Positions 1-4,928 of a stretch of DNA of 6,512 nt are shown here, piece by piece. Location of the stretch: the NCBI GenBank assembly GCA_946533525.1, contig CAMNBW010000093.1, positions 1 to 6,512 of the forward strand, written 5' to 3'. Numbering within the stretch: the first letter of the stretch is position 1; every line of letters begins with the position of its first letter. This DNA is from an uncultured Lachnospiraceae bacterium (GTDB lineage Bacteria > Bacillota > Clostridia > Lachnospirales > Lachnospiraceae). The translations under genes were made by a program, and so were the position numbers. Below the pieces are notes generated by a model. It was not told the origin of the DNA. It saw nothing but the letters and a program-made list of their open reading frames with translations, and made no database searches.

Positions 1-1830
1 ACATCCGATGAGGGTACAGAGGATAACGAAGGTATACTGGAGGAGCTCAATAAGATACTCCAGGAGGGTACAGGAGAAGTAAGCAGCGCAGGCGGAGCGG
101 CTCCGGCGGCAGCAGCAGCTCCCGCGGCGGAAGCGGCAGCGGCACCGGCAGGAGGAGCGTCTGACGAAAAGGCTCTCTACAAGGCCATGAAGCTCGACGA
201 TTCACAGGTGAGCACCATGAAGGACGCCATAGTGGCCGGCCAGCACGTTTACGGAGCTACCGTATATATCGACGAGAACTGTCTCCTGAAGGCAGCCCGG
301 GCCTTCCTGGTATTCAAGGCGATAGAGGAATTCGGCGAGGTGGCGGCTGTAGAGCCCTCCTCACAGGATATAGAGGACGAGCATTTTGATTTCCATTTCA
401 GCATGTTCGTTGTGACCGAGGAGTCCCTGGACAAGGTTGTCGAGGCGGCAAAGAGCGTGTCCGAGATAGTGGATGTGGTTGCGGAAGAGTTTAATGAGGA
501 AATGTTAAACAACCCCGCAGCAGAGGCGGAGGAAGCGGCTCCCGCAGCGGGGGCGGCAGCTCCTGTAGAGGAAGCGGCTCCGGCAGAGGCAGCGGCTCCC
601 GCAGAGAAGAAGGCTCCCGAGAAGAAGGCCGCGGCAGCAAAGCCCGCAGGCAAGGCCGTTACGAACAGGACGGTCCGTGTAGATATAGAGAAGCTCGATG
701 TACTGATGAACCTGGTCAGCGAGCTTATCATAGCGAAGAATTCAATCGTTTCCGCAGGAGCGAATATGGCCCAGAAGGGTTCGGACTCCGATGTGGATGC
801 GCATTTTAACGAGCATATCGAATATCTGGAGAGCGTTACCACTAACCTTCATGAATCAGTTATGAAGGTTCGAATGGTTCCTATTGAGAACGCCCTGCAG
901 AAATTCCCGAGGATGATAAGAGACCTTGAGAAGAGCCTCGGCAAGCAGATGACCTTAACCATCACCGGTGAGGAGACAGAGCTTGACAGGACCGTGGTTG
1001 ACGAGCTGTCTGACCCTCTTATGCACCTTTTGAGGAACAGTGCCGATCACGGACTGGAAATGCCCGATGAGAGGCGAAACGCCGGCAAGCCCGCCATGGG
1101 TTCGATCTTCATCAATGCCTTCCAGGACGGCAACAACGTTATAATAGAGGTTGGAGACGACGGTAGGGGAATTGACGTAGAGGCCGTAAGGAATAAAATA
1201 ATAGAGAGAAATTATCTGCCGGAGGAAAGAGCTCTGCAGATGAACGATAAAGAGGTCATCGAGGTTCTTTTCGATCCCGGTTTCTCCATGGCCAAGAAGG
1301 TTACGGATCTTTCCGGAAGAGGAGTTGGTCTGGACGTTGTAAAGTCCAAGATCGAGGCTCTCGGAGGCGATGTAGAGGTACGCTCGAAGCTCGGCGAGGG
1401 CAGCACCTTCGTTATCAGGCTTCCCCTTACACTGGCTATTATCCAGGCCCTCATGGTTGTTGTGGGCGGCGAGAAATTTGCCATCGCCCTCGGAAATATC
1501 CAGACTATCGAGGATATACCGATCTCGGATGTAAAGCTGGTTGAGAATAAAGAGGTTATCCAGTTGAGAGGTACCGTTATTCCGATAATCAGGCTTTCGG
1601 AGATACTGGATGCACCTTCGAAAAATGATCCCAATGCAAACCTTGTGGTTGCGGTAGTCAAGAAGGGAGATTCCCTTGCGGGACTTGTTGTGGACGAGCT
1701 TATCGGACAGATGGAAGTCGTTATCAAGTCTCTCGGAAAATACATCAATACCACCAGGATAATCAGCGGAGCCACGATCTTAGGAAACGGCGAAGTAGCT
1801 CTTATCCTTGACTCGAATGCACTGTTTTAA
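1..1830 (+). CDS. cheA: Chemotaxis histidine kinase CheA (5'-partial)
   Basis: CheA autophosphorylates on a P1-domain histidine and passes phosphate to CheY and CheB in the receptor-CheA-CheW array. The reading frame is open from base 1 to the TAA at 1828-1830 (609 codons), so the true start and the P1 His lie upstream. Visible order: the tail of P1 (ILEELNKILQEG, nt 34-69); an Ala-rich linker; the P2 CheY-binding domain (about nt 200-505, with ATVYIDENCLLKAARAFLVF); a second Ala/Pro/Glu/Lys linker (508-660); P3 dimerisation helices (NLVSELIIAKNSI, from about nt 670); and the P4 ATPase. P4 shows an N box (HLLRNSADHG, about 1024-1053), G1 (GDDGRGID, 1153-1176), G2 (GRGVGLDVV, about 1315-1344) and GEGSTF (1393-1410). 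A CheW-like P5 runs from about 1436 to the end. The ATP-binding motifs look intact. An ATG at 187 is internal and is not the start. It leads the operon segment, 35 nt ahead of cheW. Confidence 0.97.
   Translation, partial: TSDEGTEDNEGILEELNKILQEGTGEVSSAGGAAPAAAAAPAAEAAAAPAGGASDEKALYKAMKLDDSQVSTMKDAIVAGQHVYGATVYIDENCLLKAARAFLVFKAIEEFGEVAAVEPSSQDIEDEHFDFHFSMFVVTEESLDKVVEAAKSVSEIVDVVAEEFNEEMLNNPAAEAEEAAPAAGAAAPVEEAAPAEAAAPAEKKAPEKKAAAAKPAGKAVTNRTVRVDIEKLDVLMNLVSELIIAKNSIVSAGANMAQKGSDSDVDAHFNEHIEYLESVTTNLHESVMKVRMVPIENALQKFPRMIRDLEKSLGKQMTLTITGEETELDRTVVDELSDPLMHLLRNSADHGLEMPDERRNAGKPAMGSIFINAFQDGNNVIIEVGDDGRGIDVEAVRNKIIERNYLPEERALQMNDKEVIEVLFDPGFSMAKKVTDLSGRGVGLDVVKSKIEALGGDVEVRSKLGEGSTFVIRLPLTLAIIQALMVVVGGEKFAIALGNIQTIEDIPISDVKLVENKEVIQLRGTVIPIIRLSEILDAPSKNDPNANLVVAVVKKGDSLAGLVVDELIGQMEVVIKSLGKYINTTRIISGATILGNGEVALILDSNALF
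508..660 (+). repeat. Imperfect Ala/Pro/Glu repeat coding the CheA P2-P3 linker
   Basis: A near-identical 13-mer, GCGGCTCC(C/G)GCAG, starts at 535, 574 and 592, and an 11-base relative starts at 97 in the earlier linker. The spacings of 39 and 18 bases keep frame and encode AAPA-type units rich in Glu and then Lys. It lies between the P2 domain and the P3 dimerisation helices, where CheA proteins normally have a flexible, poorly conserved tether. The repeats look like in-frame slippage or duplication products within the gene, not a mobile or CRISPR repeat. Confidence 0.7.
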
Positions 1831-1865
1831 TTAAATAAAAGGAATACTAAGGGGGACATTGAAAG

Positions 1866-2357
1866 ATGGCTGAAGAAATTGTAGATGTTTTAAATACCCA
1901 TGAGTCACATGCAGAACTCATCCAATATATAGTCATTACCGTAGTTAATGAGCAGTACGGCATAGATATTAAGTATATCGACAATATCGTTCGTATGCAG
2001 AGTATAACCCGTGTGCCCAAGGTACAGCCCTTCTTCAAGGGCGTTATAAACCTCCGTGGCGAGGTTGTGCCGGTAATGAGCATAAGGAAGAAGATGGGTC
2101 TCGGAGAAGATGAGATAACCAACAAGAGCAGGATCATCATTTTAAAGTATGAGTCCAATGCTTCAATAGGTATCGTGGTGGACGAAGTAAAGCATGTTGT
2201 TACAATAAGCTCCGACAATATTGAAAGAGTTTCACATGATTCAAAGCTCGATGCGAAATCCTTTATCAGCGGTGTCGGCAAGGTGGAGGAGGGACTTATC
2301 TCTATCCTGGATCTTGCTACGGTTATTGACGAGGAAAAGAGTGTAGCTGAGTCATAA
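1866..2357 (+). CDS. cheW: Chemotaxis coupling protein CheW
   Basis: CheW is the cytoplasmic scaffold that joins chemoreceptor tips to the CheA P5 domain. The 163-aa product has the usual length and is almost entirely one CheW domain. IQYIVITVVNEQYGIDIKYIDNIVR opens the first SH3-like barrel (split here: IQYIVITVVNEQYG then IDIKYIDNIVR). The signature VPKVQPFFKGVINLRGEVVPV includes the conserved F-GVINLRG-VVPV core. IGIVVDEVKHVV and the closing GVGKVEEGLISILDL match the second barrel. The ATG at 1866 follows a strong Shine-Dalgarno site, AAGGGGGA (about 1849-1856), about 10 nt upstream, and the frame has no better start. It lies 35 nt after cheA and 34 nt before cheC, which fits co-transcription and stoichiometric production with CheA. 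CheV is unlikely because no receiver domain is present. Confidence 0.96.
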   Translation: MAEEIVDVLNTHESHAELIQYIVITVVNEQYGIDIKYIDNIVRMQSITRVPKVQPFFKGVINLRGEVVPVMSIRKKMGLGEDEITNKSRIIILKYESNASIGIVVDEVKHVVTISSDNIERVSHDSKLDAKSFISGVGKVEEGLISILDLATVIDEEKSVAES

Positions 2358-2391
2358 GTTTTGCACAAATATTTAAAATGAGGTCTGTTTA

Positions 2392-3009
2392 ATGAGTGAA
2401 TTTGATCTGAACCATGTTGAACCGATATATATTGATGTATTGACGGAGCTGGGGAATATCGGTGCGGGAAATGCTGCCACCTCCCTTGCGCAGATGCTCA
2501 ATACTCAGGTTAAGATGACGGTTCCGAAGGTAGAGCTTTTGGATTTTGACAAGATAGGCGAAGCCATGGGCGGCGAAGAGCAGATCATGGCGGGTATCTA
2601 TCTCTTAGTGGAAGGTGATATAACCGGAAGCATCATGTTCCTGTTGGATGAGCGCAGCGCCCATCTGCTTACCTCCAAGCTCATGGGAACCACGCCCACT
2701 GAAGGAGAGCTTAGCGAAATGGAAGCTTCGGCTCTTAAGGAGATCGGGAACATCGTAACGGGCGCTTACCTCAATTCGCTGGCGGCTATTACAAACCTGA
2801 CGATTACCGAGTCCATTCCGGATCTTACGATAGATATGGCGGGAGCTATTCTTTCGGTTCCCGCGATACAGTTCGGAATGGTGGGAGATAAGATATTGTT
2901 TATACAGACGGGATTTACCGGGGATGAAGAGCTTAACGCATTCTTCCTGCTTGTGCCCGATCTTCCGTCGTATGATAAGCTTCTCAAAGCATTGGGAGTT
3001 ATACAGTAA
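2392..3009 (+). CDS. cheC: CheY-P phosphatase CheC
   Basis: CheC dephosphorylates CheY-P and binds CheD, forming an adaptation loop in Bacillus- and Thermotoga-type chemotaxis. The 205-aa product matches the usual CheC length and carries two complete copies of the family active-site pattern D/S-x3-E-x2-N-x22-P. The first uses D15, E19, N22 and P45 (in DVLTELGNIGAGNA). The second uses S113, E117, N120 and P143 (in SALKEIGNIVTGAY). Two sites distinguish it from CheX, which has one central site, and the absence of a C-terminal SpoA domain separates it from FliY. The ATG at 2392 follows a short GAGG site (2380-2383) with 8 nt spacing. It sits directly before cheD, its known partner, although a 72-nt spacer with a hairpin separates the two. 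Confidence 0.96.
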   Translation: MSEFDLNHVEPIYIDVLTELGNIGAGNAATSLAQMLNTQVKMTVPKVELLDFDKIGEAMGGEEQIMAGIYLLVEGDITGSIMFLLDERSAHLLTSKLMGTTPTEGELSEMEASALKEIGNIVTGAYLNSLAAITNLTITESIPDLTIDMAGAILSVPAIQFGMVGDKILFIQTGFTGDEELNAFFLLVPDLPSYDKLLKALGVIQ

Positions 3010-3020
3010 CAAAGTAAAGT

Positions 3021-3053
3021 AACTGTCCGCAAACCGGGGTGTTTCGGACAGTT
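3021..3053 (+). promoter_or_regulatory. Strong hairpin in the cheC-cheD spacer
   Basis: AACTGTCCG (3021-3029) pairs perfectly with CGGACAGTT (3045-3053). Inside it, AAAC (3031-3034) pairs with GTTT (3041-3044), leaving one bulged C at 3030 and a loop CGGGGT. That gives 13 pairs within a 72-nt intercistronic gap. Only TTTCC follows, so it lacks the U-tract of a classical intrinsic terminator. The cheD ribosome binding site, TTGGAG (about 3069-3074), lies 16-21 nt downstream and remains free. Likely roles are mRNA end protection or processing, or a weak attenuator that sets cheC and cheD output apart. The role is inferred; the complementarity is seen directly. Confidence 0.65.
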
Positions 3054-3081
3054 TCCAAATAGATATACTTGGAGCAAAGTT

Positions 3082-3567
3082 ATGGCTGATTTAATAAAAG
3101 TAGGAATGGCAGATCTCAAGCTGTGTATTCCGCCCGCAGGTATAACTACTCTCGGCCTGGGTTCCTGTGTGGGAGTGGCGCTCAGGGATACCGTCAACAA
3201 GGTTGGCGGACTGGCTCATGTAATGCTCCCGGACAGTACCGCCATCAGAAATAATTCCAATGTGGCGAAATTTGCTGATACGGGAGTCGCCGAGCTTGTG
3301 CGCATCATGGAACAGGCAGGAGCCAAGCGTTCCAGAATGGTGGCAAAGATCGCCGGCGGAGCCAAGATGTTTAATTTCAATTCCGACAGTGCCATGATGC
3401 AGGTCGGAGACAGGAATGTCGAGGGAGTTAAGAAAAAGCTGAGGGAGCTGGGGATCCGGCTTCTGGCGGAGGATACCGGTCTGAATTTTGGTCGGACGGT
3501 GGAGTTTTTCCCGGAGACCGGGGATTTTATCATAAAAGCGGTCGGTAAGCCGGTAAAAACTATCTGA
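3082..3567 (+). CDS. cheD: Chemoreceptor glutamine deamidase CheD
   Basis: CheD deamidates specific glutamines in methyl-accepting receptors and also binds CheC, stimulating its phosphatase activity. The 161-aa product is typical in length. The papain-like catalytic set is present: Cys29 in GLGSCVGVAL, His46 in GGLAHVMLP, and Thr23 in ITTLGLG. The spacing Thr-x5-Cys-x16-His matches the Thermotoga enzyme (T21, C27, H44) shifted by two residues. AKIAGGAKMF and the C-terminal NFGRTVEFFPETG are also family hallmarks. The ATG at 3082 is preceded by TTGGAG with about 7 nt spacing. Its neighbour is cheC, the expected partner. Its first 13 bases (ATGGCTGATTTAA) are identical to the first 13 of the fapA gene. 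Confidence 0.96.
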   Translation: MADLIKVGMADLKLCIPPAGITTLGLGSCVGVALRDTVNKVGGLAHVMLPDSTAIRNNSNVAKFADTGVAELVRIMEQAGAKRSRMVAKIAGGAKMFNFNSDSAMMQVGDRNVEGVKKKLRELGIRLLAEDTGLNFGRTVEFFPETGDFIIKAVGKPVKTI

Positions 3568-3573
3568 GATGGG

Positions 3574-3592
3574 ACACGGGTAATTCCCGTGT
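3574..3592 (+). promoter_or_regulatory. Perfect 7-bp hairpin after cheD
   Basis: ACACGGG (3574-3580) and CCCGTGT (3586-3592) form a perfect stem around a TAATT loop, beginning 7 nt after the cheD stop. The following bases, AACTGTTGAT, contain no U-run, so it is not a standard intrinsic terminator. It occupies the region where a Shine-Dalgarno site for the next gene would be expected. It may therefore affect translation of that gene or mark an RNA-processing boundary. The function is inferred. Confidence 0.55.
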
Positions 3593-3609
3593 AACTGTTG
3601 ATATTACTT

Positions 3610-4047
3610 ATGGCTGAAGATAATCTGAATGTTGCCGAGGTCGCCGGCGGAGCCCCGGGCGGGAACCAGGAGACCGGAGCACCTCCCGAAGGGGAGGGTC
3701 CTGAAATAGAAGAGAACGGGCTGGCTGAAGGGGAAGAACCCGAAGAAGAGGAAAAGCCGCCCGAGGAAATACATCTGAAGACAAAACCCGTGCCGGCAGT
3801 CGTGATGCTTATAGGTGGAGCGGCTACGGCTATTTCGTGTTTTCTCAGACACTTTCCGCTCCTTAAGATGCTTTTCATCGTATTTATTTCTCTGGTCTGC
3901 TTCTGGATCGTGGGAGGCATTATCAAGCTTCTCCTGGACAGGATAGTTATAGAGCCTCCTGAAGAGGAAGAGAAGCCCGAGGCAGAGGGAGAAGGAGAAG
4001 AGGGAGCCAACGACGGGGAAGTAATAGAAAAGAATAATACTGTTTAA
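3610..4047 (+). CDS. Unrecognised acidic protein with two membrane segments
   Basis: I do not recognise this 145-aa protein. Residues 1-54 are very acidic (about 18 Glu/Asp against one Lys) and rich in Gly and Pro, hence probably disordered. Two hydrophobic stretches follow, about 61-79 (PAVVMLIGGAATAISCFL) and 85-108 (LLKMLFIVFISLVCFWIVGG and on), joined by a very short basic turn, RHFP. They suggest an inner-membrane hairpin with both tails on the same side. The C-terminal tail (115-145) is again Glu-rich. EEEEKP occurs on both sides, at 45-50 and 118-123. There is no signal-peptide cleavage motif or known domain. The start is uncertain: ATG 3610 gives a MAED beginning like its neighbours, while TTG 3598 is in frame and adds four residues; neither has a good Shine-Dalgarno site. 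The position between cheD and sigD suggests a motility role by association only. The reading frame itself looks real because it fills the gap and ends 21 nt before sigD. Confidence 0.85.
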   Translation: MAEDNLNVAEVAGGAPGGNQETGAPPEGEGPEIEENGLAEGEEPEEEEKPPEEIHLKTKPVPAVVMLIGGAATAISCFLRHFPLLKMLFIVFISLVCFWIVGGIIKLLLDRIVIEPPEEEEKPEAEGEGEEGANDGEVIEKNNTV

Positions 4048-4068
4048 CGATGAGGGGGCTGTTTCGTA

Positions 4069-4839
4069 ATGGACGAAACCGCAAGAAAGAAACTTTGGGA
4101 TGAGTATGCCGCAAAGCGCTCCCCCGAGCTTAGGGAAAAGATAATAGTAGAGTATGCTCCGCTGGTCAAGATAGTCGCCGGGCGTCTCGGTATGTATCTC
4201 GGCTACAATGTGGAGTATGACGACCTTGTAGGATACGGGGTTTTCGGACTTATAGATGCAATAGACAAGTTTGACTTCGCCAAGGATGTAAAGTTTGAAA
4301 CCTATGCGTCCTTAAGGATAAGGGGAGCCATACTCGACCAGATAAGGAAGATGGACTGGATACCCAGGACCATCAGACAGAAGCAGAAGAAGATAGATGC
4401 GGCGATCAAGGATGTGGAGACATCCAAGGGCCGGGCTGCCACCGATACGGAGATAGCGGAGAACCTCGGGATAAGCGAGGACGAGTACGCGGACTGGCAG
4501 TCGCAGATGGCGGTCACAAACGTAGTATCGCTGGATGAATTTATAGAACAGGGAACGGAAGCGCCTATAAAGGATACCTCCCGCTCAAGGATGGAGGGAC
4601 CGGAGGAGGCCGTAGAAAAAGAGGAGCTCAAGAAGATGCTGGCCGAGTCCCTGGAGCTACTGACCGAAAAGGAAAGAAAGGTTATAGTGCTCTATTATTA
4701 TGAGGAGCTTACTTTAAAGGAAATAAGCAACGTGCTTGAGGTTTCTGAGCCCAGAGTATCGCAGCTTCATGTGCGGGCCCTTCAGAAGATGAAGGCCAAG
4801 CTCGGGAAGTACATGGGTATGTTTACCGACCAGACTTAA
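4069..4839 (+). CDS. sigD: Flagellar/motility sigma factor SigD (FliA, sigma-28)
   Basis: This sigma factor directs RNA polymerase to late flagellar, motility and chemotaxis promoters and is normally held by the anti-sigma factor FlgM, which is not in this window. The 256-aa length is typical. Region 2 spans about residues 22-105, with the core-binding stretch YDDLVGYGVFGLIDAIDKFD (50-69) and the promoter-recognition part FETYASLRIRGAILDQIR then KMDWIPR (76-100), characteristic of the FliA/WhiG type. Region 3 is about 106-150 (ATDTEIAENLGISEDEY). Region 4 has LTEKERKVIVLYYYEELT and a helix-turn-helix at about 214-239 (LKEISNVLEVSEPRVSQL). The ATG at 4069 has a strong GAGGGGG site (4052-4058) 10 nt upstream. 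It follows the che genes as in Bacillus; a sporulation sigma factor is unlikely given this motif set and context. Confidence 0.95.
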   Translation: MDETARKKLWDEYAAKRSPELREKIIVEYAPLVKIVAGRLGMYLGYNVEYDDLVGYGVFGLIDAIDKFDFAKDVKFETYASLRIRGAILDQIRKMDWIPRTIRQKQKKIDAAIKDVETSKGRAATDTEIAENLGISEDEYADWQSQMAVTNVVSLDEFIEQGTEAPIKDTSRSRMEGPEEAVEKEELKKMLAESLELLTEKERKVIVLYYYEELTLKEISNVLEVSEPRVSQLHVRALQKMKAKLGKYMGMFTDQT

Positions 4840-4862
4840 GGTATAAGGTGAGCGGAGTAGCT

Positions 4863-4928
4863 ATGAGCTATATGTCAGATATTCCTGGGGATAAAACCCC
4901 TTTGATACAGGAGGCAGATAATGGCTGA
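4863..4928 (+). CDS. Possible 21-aa small ORF overlapping the fapA start
   Basis: An ATG at 4863 opens 21 codons (MSYMSDIPGDKTPLIQEADN and a final G) ending at TGA 4926-4928, so the stop lies inside the first codons of fapA (ATG 4921) in another frame. A GGAG (4854-4857) sits 5 nt before the ATG. An in-frame GTG at 4848, with AAGG (4838-4841) 6 nt upstream, would make it 26 codons. This arrangement would let ribosomes ending the peptide reach the fapA ribosome binding site. The peptide is hydrophilic, with no membrane segment or motif I know. It could equally be chance, since short ORFs are frequent; I support it only on its start signals and overlap. Confidence 0.3.
   Translation: MSYMSDIPGDKTPLIQEADNG
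4887..4900 (+). other. Short GGGG/CCCC hairpin upstream of fapA
   Basis: GGGG (4887-4890) and CCCC (4897-4900) can pair around an ATAAAA loop, followed by TTTGAT, ending 8 nt before the AGGAGG of fapA. Four G-C pairs make only a small stem, and three T residues are too few for a terminator. It lies inside the possible small ORF, so ribosomes translating that ORF would unfold it. The pairing is seen directly; any control of fapA translation is speculation. Confidence 0.25.

Noticed and set aside
97..604. CRISPR-like or mobile repeat in the GC-rich units
   Set aside because: The units are in frame, unevenly spaced, lack unique spacers and encode the CheA linkers.
249..842. 197-codon open frame on the - strand inside cheA
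   Set aside because: It is antisense to the P2-linker-P3 part of cheA; its Ser/Ala-rich composition mirrors GC-rich codons and it has no recognisable domain.
1212..1775. 187-codon open frame on the - strand
   Set aside because: It is antisense to the conserved P4-P5 domains of cheA and is explained by codon bias.
187..1830. ATG 187 as the cheA start
   Set aside because: The frame is open to base 1, upstream codons encode a plausible P1 tail and linker, and no Shine-Dalgarno site precedes ATG 187.
3255..3281. Sigma-28-like promoter inside cheD (GCTGATAC as a -10)
   Set aside because: No TAAA-like -35 lies at the required distance and the site is within coding sequence.
3574..3592. Intrinsic terminator after cheD
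   Set aside because: The stem is perfect but no U-tract follows, and same-strand genes continue closely; recorded as a regulatory hairpin instead.
3216..4010. 264-codon open frame on the - strand across cheD and the unknown gene
   Set aside because: It is a Ser/Pro-rich low-complexity shadow of the Glu/Gly-rich + strand genes, spans a gene boundary and lacks any family motif.
3610..4047. Naming the unknown gene swrB or fliO
   Set aside because: SwrB has one N-terminal membrane segment and lies after sigD, and FliO belongs with fliP; the two-segment acidic architecture fits neither.
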